A stretch of DNA of 64,000 nucleotides from Sphingomonas hankookensis (GCF_001619955.1 NZ_LQQO01000045.1:1-64000); one strand, 5' to 3'; counted from the stretch's first letter, positions 46,613 to 56,327 are shown. Made by a program: numbers and translations. Notes: a model not told the origin generated them from the sequence alone.

Positions 46613-46628
46613 ATGTAACCGGTTACAT
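46613..46628. promoter_or_regulatory. LacI-family operator palindrome
   Basis: ATGTAACCGGTTACAT is a perfect 16-bp palindrome with the central CG of LacI-family sites. It sits in the 184-bp gap between the divergent GH3 and LacI genes, so one site could control both the beta-glucosidase and the LacI-receptor operon. Confidence 0.75.
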
Positions 46629-46702
46629 CAAGAGCGAACGGCAGGCGGCCGTCGGATTCGTCGCGAATAGGCGCGGCGACGCAGGGAGTGGACCGAAAGA
46701 GC

Positions 46703-47731
46703 ATGGCGAATGCCACCATCCGCGATGTGGCTCGCGCGGCGGACGTGTCCGTCGCTTCGGTTTCGCGCGTCCTCAACCGGCACGAAAACGTCCGCCCCGC
46801 GCTGCGCGAGAAGGTGGAGGCCGCCGCACAGGCGCTCGGCTATGTCCCGCATGCCGGAGCGCGCTCGCTCAGCCTGGCGTGGTCCAACGCGATCGGCGTG
46901 GTGTTGCCGGACCTGCACGGTGAATTCTTTTCCGAACTGCTGCGCGGCATGGACCGCGAGGCGTCGGAGCGCGGGCTGCAACTCCTGCTGTCCAACATGC
47001 ATGCCGATCCGGCGCGCGGCGTCGAGGCGCTGCACACGATGCGCGGGCGGGTCGACGGGCTGGTGGTGATGGCACCGCATATCGACCCGGACCAGCTGTT
47101 CGGCCACCTGCCCCCCGGCGTCCCGGCGGTGCTGGTCAGCTGCGCCCCGCACCATCAGCCACGCCCCGAACTGCGCATCGACAACGCAGCCGGCGCGCGG
47201 ACGATGGTCGAGCATCTGGTCGCGACCGGACGGCGACGGATCGTGCATCTGGCGGGTCCTGCCGGAAATATCGATGCCGAGGAACGACTTGCGGGATACC
47301 GTGCGGCGATGGCCGCCGCCGGCCTCGAATCCGTCGTCGAATATGGAACCTTTCTCGAAGAGTCGGGCGTTTCCGTAGCGGAACGACTGGTTCGGGAGGG
47401 GACGGATGTCGATGCGGTTTTCGCCGCGAACGACATGATGGCGATCGGCGCATTGATGGCATTTCGCCGCGCCGGCATCGCCGTTCCCGGGCGGGTGGCA
47501 ATCGCCGGGTTCGACGACATCCCGCTCGCCCGCCTCATCTCGCCATCGCTCACCACCCTGCGAATCGACATCGCAGGTCTCGGTGAACGCGCGGTCGCGC
47601 GCCTGATCGAACAGATCGACGGCCGCGACGACCGCAGCGTCGAACTGCGCGCACCGATGCTGGTCGTGCGCGACACCACTTCACCAAGGGAAGACCCGGA
47701 AAACCGGGAACAAAGGGGAATATACGCATGA
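46703..47731 (+). CDS. LacI-family regulator of the glucan-utilisation locus
   Basis: The 342-aa protein has the HTH TIRDVARAADVSVASVSRVL near its N-terminus, followed by VRPALREKVEAAAQALGYVP, hinge ARSLSLAWSNAIGVVLPDLH and a LacI effector domain (VFAANDMMAIGALMAFRRAG; RVAIAGFDDIPLARLISPSL). The start is ATG 46703; a GTG five codons earlier has poor RBS spacing. Its stop overlaps the receptor start by four bases (ATGA), so regulator and receptor are on one transcript. Confidence 0.92.
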   Translation: MANATIRDVARAADVSVASVSRVLNRHENVRPALREKVEAAAQALGYVPHAGARSLSLAWSNAIGVVLPDLHGEFFSELLRGMDREASERGLQLLLSNMHADPARGVEALHTMRGRVDGLVVMAPHIDPDQLFGHLPPGVPAVLVSCAPHHQPRPELRIDNAAGARTMVEHLVATGRRRIVHLAGPAGNIDAEERLAGYRAAMAAAGLESVVEYGTFLEESGVSVAERLVREGTDVDAVFAANDMMAIGALMAFRRAGIAVPGRVAIAGFDDIPLARLISPSLTTLRIDIAGLGERAVARLIEQIDGRDDRSVELRAPMLVVRDTTSPREDPENREQRGIYA

Positions 47732-50700
47732 GGAAAACCATGATCCGCGCGGCGCTCGCCGCCGCGACGACGCTGGCCACGGGGGCGTTTGTCGCCCCGA
47801 TGGCGGCGCACGCCCAGGTCGGACAGGCCTCGCTGCGCGGGACGATCACGTCGCCCGCGGATAACAAGGCGACCCAGGTCACCGCGGTCGAAGTCGCGAC
47901 CGGCATCCGCCGTACCGCCACGATCGCGGCCGACGGGACGTACAACTTCGCCTCGCTGCGCGCCGGCACCTATCGGCTGGAAATCCAGCTGACCAACGGC
48001 ACGCGCAATTCGGACGAATTCACGCTGCGCGTCGGCCAGAATGCCGGCCTCGACCTCGACCTGACGACCGCCGCGGCCGCTCCGGCCGGTGAGACGACCG
48101 AAACCGATCCGGGCAGCGTCGCGTCGAACGACGAGGAAATCATCGTCACCGGCAGCCGCATCCGGACCCTGTCGGGCGGTCAGGTCGGCATCAACATCAC
48201 GCAGCGCCTGATCGAGCAACTGCCGCAGAACAACCGCAACTTCCTCGCCTTCGCCGATCTGGCGCCGGGCGTCCGCTTCGTCGAGGAAGGCGCCAACGGC
48301 CAGGCCCGTCTGCAGGGCGGCGCACAACGGTCGAACTCAGTCAACGTCTTCATCGATGGCGTCAGCCAGAAGGACTATGTCCTCAAGAACGGCGTGACGG
48401 GCCAGGACTCGACGCCGGGCAACCCGTTCCCGCAGCTCGCCATCGGCGAATATCAGGTGCTGTCGTCGAACTATAAGGCGGAATTCGATCAGGTCAGCTC
48501 GGTCGCGATCGTCGCCGGCACCAAGTCGGGTACGAACGAGTTCCACGGCGAAGGGTTCGTCGACTTCACGAACCAGGACCTGCGCGATTATCGCCCGACC
48601 GAACTATTCCCGACACGGGTGAAGAAAGTCGACACCAAGGACATCCAGTACGGCGTCGCGCTGGGCGGCCCGATCATCAAGGATGTCGCGCACTTCTTCG
48701 CCAGCTATGAAGGCAAGCGTCAGGAACGCCCGGTCGACGTACTGCCGGGCAACGGCGTCGACATCAACGTGTTGCCGGCCGACCTGCGCTCGCGCTTCGG
48801 CAACTTTACCAACACGTTCAACGAAGACCTGATCTTCGGCAAGATCGACATTTCGCCGACTGCCGAGGATTTGATCGAGTTTACCGCCAAGTACCGCAAG
48901 GAAAGCGGTGACAGTCTGGGCAGCGGCATCAGCGCCTTTTCGACCCGAACGAACAATTCGGTCGAGGAACTGCGTGGCATGGCGCGGTGGCAGCACACCG
49001 CCGACAACTGGATCAACGATTTCCGTGTGTCGTACGAAGACGTCAGCTGGGCACCTCAGCCGGCGGAACCGGGCATCAACCAGTTCTTCCAGCGCACTGA
49101 ACAGCGCGCCAACGGGCCGGTCCGCATCGATCTCCTGCGTATCGGTGGCGGCACCAACAACCAGAACAAGGGGCAGAAGGGCTGGACCGTCCAGAACGAC
49201 TTTACCTACACCGGTCTAGAGGGTCACACCTTCAAGACGGGTGTGAAGGCGAAGTGGGTCGACCTTAACACGCTCGAACAGAACAACATCAACGGTTCCT
49301 ATACCTATGATGTAAACCTGTTCAGCCCGACCGGCTTTCAGACCGACGTTCCGTATCGCCTGCAGTTTGGCGCACCGAGCGGCTTCGGCAGTTCGTCGAT
49401 CCAGTCGAAGAACTTCCAGTTCGGCATCTACGTGCAGGACGACTGGGACGTGAATGACCGGCTGACGCTGAACCTCGGCGTGCGGTGGGATTATGAACGC
49501 ACGCCCGCGTTCCTCGACTTCGTGACGCCGCAGTCGAACCTGACCGCGATCGCACAGTACCCGAACCTGCAGGGTGCCGATTACAACATCAACGACTTCA
49601 TCTCGACCGGCAACAACCGGAAGGCGTTCATGGGCGCCATCCAGCCGCGTGTCGGCTTCACCTATCGCATCGATGAGGAAGGTCGCTTCACTGTCTTCGG
49701 CGGATTCGGCCGGTCGTACGATCGCAACCAGTTCGACTTCCTGCAACAGGAGCTGTCGGTTGGTGCGTTCCAGCAGCGCACTTTCCTGTTCCAGGGCGCG
49801 AACCCGCTCAACCAGTGCACGCCGTCGTCGACCTGCATCGCTTGGAACCCGATTTACCTGACGGCGGAAGGTCGGGCGCAGTTGGCGCAGAGCAGCACGG
49901 GCGGTGGGCGCGAACTGCGCTTCATCAAGAACGACTTGAAGATGCCCTATTCGGATCAGGTGTCGCTCGGCTTCCGGTCGCGGTTCAATCCGATCGAACT
50001 CGAGGTCGGCTATCAGCATATCTCGAGCCGTGACGGCTTCGTATATCTGCTGGGCAACCGTCGTCCCGACGGCTCTTTCTTCGCCAGCGGCCCGACGACC
50101 GCCGCGCCGACGCCGCAGTCGCCCTTCCCGTTCACGCCGCCGGGCTTCGGTTCGATCCTCATCGGCGACAACGGTCTCAAGACCGACGCGGATTCGGCAT
50201 ATGTCAAGCTGACCAAGCCCTATTCGCCGACGTCGCCGTGGAGCCTCGATGCGACCTACACCTTCACCGAAGCGTCGGAAAACCGGCAGTTCGGCGAAAC
50301 GTTCAGCCTCGATTTCCCGTCGATCGACGATTACCCGACGCTGCGGTCGGCCGGCGTACCGCGCCACCGCTTCGTCATGGCGGGTAGCGTCGACACGCCG
50401 ATCGGGCTGACACTGTCGAGCAAGTTCTCGATCGAATCGCCGCTGTTCCAGGTCGCGCCGTTCAACACTTCGAACCCGTATCAGCGTACGTTCGTCGGCG
50501 CGTTCCGCGACAGTCTCGGCGATCAGTGGGGCCGTCGTCAGCTCGACGTCGCCGCGACGAAGTATATCCCGATCCGGTTCGTCAATGATACCGCACGGAT
50601 TCGCTTCCGCGTCGACATCATCAACCTGATGAACGATCGCAACTATATCGACTTCAACAACAACCCACTCGACAACAGCCGCACCGACGGCACGCAGCAC

Positions 50701-50781
50701 GTCTATGGCGAGCGTTCGTCGTTCAGCATCGGCGGCAACCAGCCGCGCACGATCAAGCTGTCGGCGGGCTTCAACTTCTAA
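47728..50781 (+). CDS. TonB-dependent receptor with N-terminal carboxypeptidase-regulatory-like domain
   Basis: The 1017-aa outer-membrane protein has a signal peptide ending AHAQVGQ (cleavage near 29) and an N-terminal beta-sandwich domain (about 31-115, SLRGTITSPADN and YNFASLRAGTYRLEI). The TonB-box-like EEIIVTGSRI (136-145) and a plug (NVFIDGVSQKDYVL) lead into a long beta-barrel that ends in Phe (IKLSAGFNF). This Oar/SusC-like type imports oligosaccharides in sphingomonads. Context suggests an oligoglucan as substrate. It starts within the end of the LacI gene and is followed by an intrinsic terminator. Confidence 0.93.
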   Translation: MRKTMIRAALAAATTLATGAFVAPMAAHAQVGQASLRGTITSPADNKATQVTAVEVATGIRRTATIAADGTYNFASLRAGTYRLEIQLTNGTRNSDEFTLRVGQNAGLDLDLTTAAAAPAGETTETDPGSVASNDEEIIVTGSRIRTLSGGQVGINITQRLIEQLPQNNRNFLAFADLAPGVRFVEEGANGQARLQGGAQRSNSVNVFIDGVSQKDYVLKNGVTGQDSTPGNPFPQLAIGEYQVLSSNYKAEFDQVSSVAIVAGTKSGTNEFHGEGFVDFTNQDLRDYRPTELFPTRVKKVDTKDIQYGVALGGPIIKDVAHFFASYEGKRQERPVDVLPGNGVDINVLPADLRSRFGNFTNTFNEDLIFGKIDISPTAEDLIEFTAKYRKESGDSLGSGISAFSTRTNNSVEELRGMARWQHTADNWINDFRVSYEDVSWAPQPAEPGINQFFQRTEQRANGPVRIDLLRIGGGTNNQNKGQKGWTVQNDFTYTGLEGHTFKTGVKAKWVDLNTLEQNNINGSYTYDVNLFSPTGFQTDVPYRLQFGAPSGFGSSSIQSKNFQFGIYVQDDWDVNDRLTLNLGVRWDYERTPAFLDFVTPQSNLTAIAQYPNLQGADYNINDFISTGNNRKAFMGAIQPRVGFTYRIDEEGRFTVFGGFGRSYDRNQFDFLQQELSVGAFQQRTFLFQGANPLNQCTPSSTCIAWNPIYLTAEGRAQLAQSSTGGGRELRFIKNDLKMPYSDQVSLGFRSRFNPIELEVGYQHISSRDGFVYLLGNRRPDGSFFASGPTTAAPTPQSPFPFTPPGFGSILIGDNGLKTDADSAYVKLTKPYSPTSPWSLDATYTFTEASENRQFGETFSLDFPSIDDYPTLRSAGVPRHRFVMAGSVDTPIGLTLSSKFSIESPLFQVAPFNTSNPYQRTFVGAFRDSLGDQWGRRQLDVAATKYIPIRFVNDTARIRFRVDIINLMNDRNYIDFNNNPLDNSRTDGTQHVYGERSSFSIGGNQPRTIKLSAGFNF

Positions 50782-50796
50782 CCACTTCCCTCCCCT

Positions 50797-50832
50797 GCCG
50801 GGACAGGCTCCCCCGCCTGTCCCGGCTTTTTT
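50797..50832 (+). terminator. Rho-independent terminator after the TonB receptor gene
   Basis: GCCGGGACAGG (50797-50807) and CCTGTCCCGGC (50816-50826) form a perfect 11-bp stem with an 8-base loop, followed directly by TTTTTT. It lies 16 bp after the receptor stop. The next gene starts 30 bp further, so some read-through or a promoter in the gap is needed. Confidence 0.92.
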
Positions 50833-50861
50833 GTGACTGCTCAACTCAAGGGGCCTGCAAC

Positions 50862-52265
50862 GTGATCGATCGCCGCTTCTTCCTTGCCGCCAGCACCGCC
50901 GCGCTTGTCGGGGCCTGCACGCCACGGACCGGGATCGCACCCGCCCCTGCCAGCAATCCCGATCTTCTGTCCGATATTCAGGAGCGGGCGTTCCGCTTCT
51001 TCTGGGACACGACCGATGCCGCGACCGGCCTTGCGCCCGATCGCTGGCCGACGCCCAGCTTCGCCTCGATCGCCGCGATCGGCTTTGCGCTGACCGCCTA
51101 TGGCGTCGGCGAGAAACATGGCTGGATCACCCGCCAGCAACATGCCGAACGCACGCTCACCACGCTCGAATTTCTCGCCCGGGCGCCGCAGGGCGACGGC
51201 GAGACCGGGTTCAGCGGCTATAAGGGGTTCTTCTACCACTTCCTCGGCGTGACTCAGGGGCTGCGTTTCGCCCGGTGCGAGCTGTCGACGATCGACACCG
51301 CGCTGCTGCTCGGCGGCGTGCTGTTCGCACAAAGCTGGTTCGACCGTGCTGACCCGACCGAGACACGCATCCGCGACCTTGCCGAGCAGCTCTATCGCGC
51401 GGTCGAATGGGACTGGATCGTGCCCCGCCCGCCGTTCGTGTCGATGGGCTGGCACCCGGAGAGCGGCTTCATCCGCTCCGACTGGAACATCTATAACGAG
51501 GGCATGATCCTGTACGTGTTGGCGCTGGCCAGCCCGACGCATCCGCTGCCGGCCGAAACCTGGGCGCAGCTGACGCAGCAGTTCGACAAGAGCTGGGGCA
51601 ATCGCTGGGGTGAGCCGCACCTGCAATTCGCGCCGATGTTCGGCCATCAGTACAGCCATGTCTGGATCGATTTCCGCGGCATCCGCGATCCCTATATCGC
51701 GTCGAAGGGCATCGATTATTTCGAGAACAGCCGCCGCGCGACCTATGCCCAGCGCGCCTATGCCAATGAGAATCCGGGGCAAAAGGTCGGCTATGGCGAC
51801 GACTGCTGGGGCCTGACCGCCTGCGACGGACCGGGCGATTTCAAGGTGACGATCGACGGGCGGGTGCGCGAATTCTACAGCTATTCCGCGCGCGGGCCGG
51901 GCGAGCGTGACGACGGGACGGTCGCGCCCACCGCGGCACTGGGATCGATCGCGTTTGCGCCCGAGATCGTCGAGCCGATGATCGGAAAGATGCACGCGCG
52001 CTATGGCGCCGGTATCTATGACAGATACGGCTTCCTCGACAGCTTCAACCCGACGCTGACCCGCACCGACGAACCGCTCAAGCATGGCAAGCTGGTGGCG
52101 GGCGTGGGCTGGGTCGATGGCGATTATCTGGGCATCGACCAGGGGCCGATCGTGCTGATGATCGAGAACCGCCGGTCGGGGATGATCTGGGAGGTGATGC
52201 GGCGCAATCCGCATATCCGCCGCGGGCTGGAGCGCGCCGGGTTCAAGGGGGGCTGGCTGGCGTGA
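50862..52265 (+). CDS. GH144-type glucoamylase-like lipoprotein (PF10091)
   Basis: The 467-aa protein starts with a lipoprotein signal (FFLAASTAALVGACTPR, lipobox Cys 19). The Glycoamylase domain follows: IQERAFRFFWDTTDAATGLA, then SFASIAAIGFALTAYGVGEK, GWHPESGFIRSDWNIYNEGM and GYGDDCWGLTACDGPGDF. Members of PF10091 include GH144 endo-beta-1,2-glucanases. It should act in the periplasm or at the outer membrane. It overlaps the next gene by four bases (GTGA). Confidence 0.88.
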   Translation: MIDRRFFLAASTAALVGACTPRTGIAPAPASNPDLLSDIQERAFRFFWDTTDAATGLAPDRWPTPSFASIAAIGFALTAYGVGEKHGWITRQQHAERTLTTLEFLARAPQGDGETGFSGYKGFFYHFLGVTQGLRFARCELSTIDTALLLGGVLFAQSWFDRADPTETRIRDLAEQLYRAVEWDWIVPRPPFVSMGWHPESGFIRSDWNIYNEGMILYVLALASPTHPLPAETWAQLTQQFDKSWGNRWGEPHLQFAPMFGHQYSHVWIDFRGIRDPYIASKGIDYFENSRRATYAQRAYANENPGQKVGYGDDCWGLTACDGPGDFKVTIDGRVREFYSYSARGPGERDDGTVAPTAALGSIAFAPEIVEPMIGKMHARYGAGIYDRYGFLDSFNPTLTRTDEPLKHGKLVAGVGWVDGDYLGIDQGPIVLMIENRRSGMIWEVMRRNPHIRRGLERAGFKGGWLA

Positions 52266-55200
52266 TCCCGGTCGTCCTGCTCGCTGCGGCGGCACAGGCG
52301 CAGCCGCTCGACCGCTTCGACGATGTGGCGGCATGGCGCGCGGCATCGTCGGACGGGGTCAGCGCGACGGCGACTGCGGTGCCCGGCGTGACGGATAAGG
52401 CGCTGCAACTGCGCTACGATTTCGCCAAGGTGTCGGGCTATGCGTTCGTGCGGCGGACGCTGCCGATCACCTTCCCGCCCAACTGGGAAATGCGGCTGAA
52501 GGTTCGCGGCACCGGCGGCGTCAACGACCTGCAGATCAAGTTCACCGACGCCGATGGCACCAATGTCTGGTGGGTGACCAAGCCCAATTTCCGTCCCTCC
52601 GCCGAATGGCAGGAACTGCGCATCCGCCCGCGCGACGTGCAGTTCGCCTGGGGACCGACCACCGACAAGACGCTGAAAGCCACGCAGGCGGTCGAGATCG
52701 TCGTGGTGCGCGGGCGAGACGGCGGGGCAGGCACGATCGAGGTCGACGACTGGACCTTCGAAGCCCTGCCCCCGCCCCGCCCGCTGCCCGCCCCGGTGGC
52801 GAGCGATCCGCGCGCGATCGATGGCGACCGGACGACCGCCGCCAAAGGACCCGTGACGATCGACTTCGGTGGCCAGCGCGAACTGGGTGGGCTGGTGCTG
52901 CACTGGGCGGGTGCTGCGACCGCCTACGCCATCGAGGCAAGCGACGACCGCCGCCGCTGGCGCACGCTGCGCAGCGTGCGCCACGGCGATGGCGGCGGCG
53001 ATCCTATCGCGCTGCCCGATACCGAAACGCGCTATCTGCGGATCGGCGGGGCAAAGGGGCTGGCCGAGGTCGAGGTCAAGGATCGCTCCTGGGCGGAAAC
53101 GCCCAACGCTTTCGTCGCCGATCTTGCCCGCAACGCCCCGCGCGGACGCTTCCCACGCGGCTTCACCGAACAAAGCTATTGGACGCTCGTCGCCAGTGAT
53201 GGCGGTGCGGTCAGCGGGCTGATCGGCGAAGATGGCGCGATCGAGATCGCGAAGGGCGGTTTCTCGGTCGAACCTTTTGTGGTGGAAAATGGCCGGACGA
53301 TCGCGTGGAGCGACGTCGCGACCGGTCATTCCCTTGAAAACGGCTATCTGCCGATACCCCATGCGCTGTGGACCGCCGCCGGGTGGACGCTCGACACCAG
53401 CCTGTTCGCCGATGCCGACAGCAAGCGGCTAATGGCGCGCTGGACGCTCAAGAACACCGGCGACGTCGCGCGCACGCTGCGACTGGTGCTGGCGGTGCGG
53501 CCGTTCCAGGTGAACCCGCCTGCGCAGTTCCTGAGCCAGCGCGGCGGGGTCAGTCCGATTGCGACGCTGGCATGGGACGGCAGCGCGATGGCGGTGACGA
53601 CGCCCGGCGCGATTGCCGGCGATGCGGCGGTAACGCGGCGGCTGTTCCCGCTGACCGCCCCGGCGCAGGCTTGGGCCAAGCCGTTCGATCAGGGCGCGCT
53701 TGCCGACCCTGCCGAACCGGGCAAGGCCATGCGGGTCGAGGATCCGACGCAACTCGCCTCGGGCGGGTTGGCCTATGACATCACGCTGGCGCCCGGCGAA
53801 AGCTGGAGCACGGCGATGGCACTGGGCGGCGACGCGTCGGTCACGCAGGCCGCGCTGGACAGCGCGCATGCCGCGACACGCGCCAGCTGGCAACGGACGC
53901 TGGGCGCAGTGACGATGAACGTGCCGACGATGAAGCAGCCGCTGGCCGATACGGTCAAGTCGGCGCTGGCGCAGGTGCTGATGAGCCGCGACGGACCCGC
54001 GCTGAAGCCCGGCACGCGTTCCTATGATCGCAGCTGGATCCGTGACGGCGCGATGATGACCGAGACGATGCTGCGCATGGGCGTCGTTGCGCCGGGTCGC
54101 GCGTTCGCCGACTGGTACGGCCCGAACCTGTTCGCCAACGGCAAGGTGCCGTGCTGTGTCGATGCGCGCGGGCCGGACCCGGTGCCGGAAAATGACAGTC
54201 ACGGGCAGTATATTCACCTCGTCACCGACCTGTACCGCTATACCGGGGACAAGGCGGCACTGGAGCGCGACTGGCCGAAGCTGGACGCGGCGCGGCGCTA
54301 TATGGAAAGCCTCGCCCAGTCCGAACGGACCGCTGCCAACCAGACGCCCGAGCGGCGGATGCTGTACGGGCTGATGCCGCCGTCGATCAGCCATGAAGGC
54401 TATTCGGCCAAGGCGCAGTACAGCCTGTGGGACGATTTCTGGGCGCTGACCGGGTATAAGGACGCCGCCTTTGCCGCGCGGGTGCTGAACAAGCCCGAGG
54501 CGGCGGAGATCGAAGCGCAGCGCGACCGGTTCCAGCGTGACCTACACGCCGCGATCGCGGCGGCAGTCCGGTTCTGGAAGATCGACTATATCCCCGGTGC
54601 GACCAGCCTGGGCGATTTCGACGCGACCTCGACCACCATGGGGCTCGATCCGGCGGGCGAACAGGCGCGGCTCGACCCGAAACTGCTGGCTAATACCTTC
54701 GACAGGCAATGGCGGCGGGTGATGACGCGGCCGGTCAGCAGCGACTGGAGCGATTACACGCCCTATGAACTGCGCAACGTGTCGGCGATGGTCCGGCTGG
54801 GCCGGCGTGAGCGGGCGAACCGGATGCTCGATTTCTACATGGGCGACCGGCGGCCGGGCGGGTGGAATGGCTGGGCAGAGGTGGTCGGGCGCGATCAGCG
54901 TGAAATCCGCTTCCTGGGGGATGTGCCGCATGCCTGGGTCGCATCGGACTATACTCGCGCCGCGCTCGACCTGTTCGCCTATGTCGATCAGGACGCCCAA
55001 GCGATCGTACTGGCGGGTGGGCTGGACGACGACTGGCTGGCCGAGAAGGGATCGGACGTGCGCGGCCTGCGCACCCCCTATGGCACCGTCGATCTCGCCA
55101 TCCGTGCCGACGGCGACGCGGTCGTCGCGACCATCGGCGGCGGAGCGATGCCGCCCGGCGGCTTCGTCCTGCCCTGGCCACTGAGCGGCGAAGCCGGCCG

Positions 55201-55300
55201 GGCGACGATCGACGGCAAGGCGGTGAAAATCGCCAGCGACGGCCTGCACATTCCGGCGCGAAACGGACCAATTTCCGTCAGGATGGAACGGCGACGCTGA
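52262..55300 (+). CDS. Large (alpha/alpha)6 glycosidase-like protein with N-terminal discoidin-like domains
   Basis: The 1012-aa protein begins with a short Sec signal (MIPVVLLAAAAQAQP). An N-terminal carbohydrate-binding-like domain (TLPITFPPNWEMRLKVRGTG ... TIEVDDWTFEALPP) is followed by an F5/8 type C-like domain (PVTIDFGGQRELGGLVLHWA ... ETRYLRIGGAKG). The large C-terminal part from about 550 has helical-barrel glycosidase motifs (TRSYDRSWIRDGAMMTETML, PENDSHGQYIHLVTDLYRY, QYSLWDDFWALTGYKD). The likely acid/base candidates are in SWIRDGAMM and NDSHGQ, but I cannot assign a GH family. Start is GTG 52262, overlapping the upstream stop. It probably acts with the GH144-type enzyme. Confidence 0.75.
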   Translation: MIPVVLLAAAAQAQPLDRFDDVAAWRAASSDGVSATATAVPGVTDKALQLRYDFAKVSGYAFVRRTLPITFPPNWEMRLKVRGTGGVNDLQIKFTDADGTNVWWVTKPNFRPSAEWQELRIRPRDVQFAWGPTTDKTLKATQAVEIVVVRGRDGGAGTIEVDDWTFEALPPPRPLPAPVASDPRAIDGDRTTAAKGPVTIDFGGQRELGGLVLHWAGAATAYAIEASDDRRRWRTLRSVRHGDGGGDPIALPDTETRYLRIGGAKGLAEVEVKDRSWAETPNAFVADLARNAPRGRFPRGFTEQSYWTLVASDGGAVSGLIGEDGAIEIAKGGFSVEPFVVENGRTIAWSDVATGHSLENGYLPIPHALWTAAGWTLDTSLFADADSKRLMARWTLKNTGDVARTLRLVLAVRPFQVNPPAQFLSQRGGVSPIATLAWDGSAMAVTTPGAIAGDAAVTRRLFPLTAPAQAWAKPFDQGALADPAEPGKAMRVEDPTQLASGGLAYDITLAPGESWSTAMALGGDASVTQAALDSAHAATRASWQRTLGAVTMNVPTMKQPLADTVKSALAQVLMSRDGPALKPGTRSYDRSWIRDGAMMTETMLRMGVVAPGRAFADWYGPNLFANGKVPCCVDARGPDPVPENDSHGQYIHLVTDLYRYTGDKAALERDWPKLDAARRYMESLAQSERTAANQTPERRMLYGLMPPSISHEGYSAKAQYSLWDDFWALTGYKDAAFAARVLNKPEAAEIEAQRDRFQRDLHAAIAAAVRFWKIDYIPGATSLGDFDATSTTMGLDPAGEQARLDPKLLANTFDRQWRRVMTRPVSSDWSDYTPYELRNVSAMVRLGRRERANRMLDFYMGDRRPGGWNGWAEVVGRDQREIRFLGDVPHAWVASDYTRAALDLFAYVDQDAQAIVLAGGLDDDWLAEKGSDVRGLRTPYGTVDLAIRADGDAVVATIGGGAMPPGGFVLPWPLSGEAGRATIDGKAVKIASDGLHIPARNGPISVRMERRR

Positions 55301-55323
55301 CATGTCGTTTCGTATCCGTGTCG

Positions 55324-55329
55324 TATAAT
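55324..55329 (+). promoter_or_regulatory. Possible -10 element of the oxidase cluster
   Basis: TATAAT lies 23 bp before the coxB start. No good -35 is spaced at 16-18 bp; the nearest, CTGACA at 55297-55302, is 21 bases away. Weak evidence. Confidence 0.35.
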
Positions 55330-55352
55330 GCGACGCGGGGCGAAGGGGGATT

Positions 55353-56327
55353 ATGCGCGGCGTCAGGGCCAGTGTAGGTGCAGCCGCGTTGCTGCTGCTG
55401 GGGGCGTGCAACCGTCACCAGTCGGCGCTCGACGTATTCGGCGACGAAGCCGCGACCGTCCGTCACCTGACCATCATCATGCTGATCGGCGCGATCGTCA
55501 TCGCCGCCGGTGTCGCGGGATTGATGATCGCCGCCGTCCGCGCGCCGGAGGGCAAGCTGACGCTGAAGGGCGGCATGCGCCTGATCGGATGGCTGGGCGG
55601 CGTGCTGCCGGTCGTCGTGCTGCTCGGCCTGCTGCTCTACAGCCTGCCCGCCATGCGGCCGCTGCCCGTGGCACGGGACGACCTGCGCATCGCGGTGGAG
55701 GGCGAACAATTCTGGTGGCGCGTCCGCTACCAGCCGCCGGGCAGCCCGCCGGTCGTCACCGCCAATGAAATCCGCATTCCCGTCGGCCGCACCGTGCAGT
55801 TCGACCTGACCGCCGGCGATGTGATCCACAGCTTCTGGATCCCCGGTCTTGCCGGCAAGATGGATATGATCCCCGGCCGCACCAACCGGCTGATCGTCCG
55901 CGCGACCAGGGCCGGCACCTTCCGCGGCGTCTGCACCGAATTTTGCGGGCTCAGCCATGCGCTGATGGCGTTCGACGTGGTCGCGATGGAGCCGGCGGCG
56001 TTCGATGCGTGGCTGGCGAACGAGCGTCGCCCCGCCACCCCGGCCGCGGACACGGCAGGCGGTGCGCGCGCCTTTGCCGCCAATGGCTGCACCGGCTGCC
56101 ATGCCATCGCCGGAACCGGGGCGGCCGGGCTGATCGGTCCCGACCTGACCCATATCGGCAGCCGCGCGTCGCTGGGCGCCGGAACGACGCCGATGACCCG
56201 CGATGCCCTGGTCCGCTTCATCAAGGACGCCCCGGCGGTGAAGCCCGGTGCCCGCATGCCCGCCTATCCGCAGCTGCCCGTGCAGGACGCGCAGGCGATC
56301 GCCGCCTATCTGGAAAGCCTGAAATGA
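55353..56327 (+). CDS. coxB: Cytochrome c oxidase subunit II fused to cytochrome c (caa3 type)
   Basis: The 324-aa protein has a lipobox (LLLLGAC, Cys 19), two transmembrane helices (about 40-65 and 80-98), and the CuA cupredoxin domain with VIHSFWIPGLAGKMDMIPGR and the ligand group GVCTEFCGLSHALM. At the C-terminus a fused cytochrome c carries NGCTGCHAI with a distal Met in PGARMPAYP. It accepts electrons directly through its own haem c and passes them to CuA. The start ATG follows AAGGGGGATT. It overlaps the next gene by four bases. Confidence 0.95.
   Translation: MRGVRASVGAAALLLLGACNRHQSALDVFGDEAATVRHLTIIMLIGAIVIAAGVAGLMIAAVRAPEGKLTLKGGMRLIGWLGGVLPVVVLLGLLLYSLPAMRPLPVARDDLRIAVEGEQFWWRVRYQPPGSPPVVTANEIRIPVGRTVQFDLTAGDVIHSFWIPGLAGKMDMIPGRTNRLIVRATRAGTFRGVCTEFCGLSHALMAFDVVAMEPAAFDAWLANERRPATPAADTAGGARAFAANGCTGCHAIAGTGAAGLIGPDLTHIGSRASLGAGTTPMTRDALVRFIKDAPAVKPGARMPAYPQLPVQDAQAIAAYLESLK

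Noticed and set aside
49216-50940. 574-codon frame antisense to the TonB receptor
   Set aside because: Arg/Glu-rich with no motif and covers the clear intrinsic terminator; a shadow of the receptor gene.
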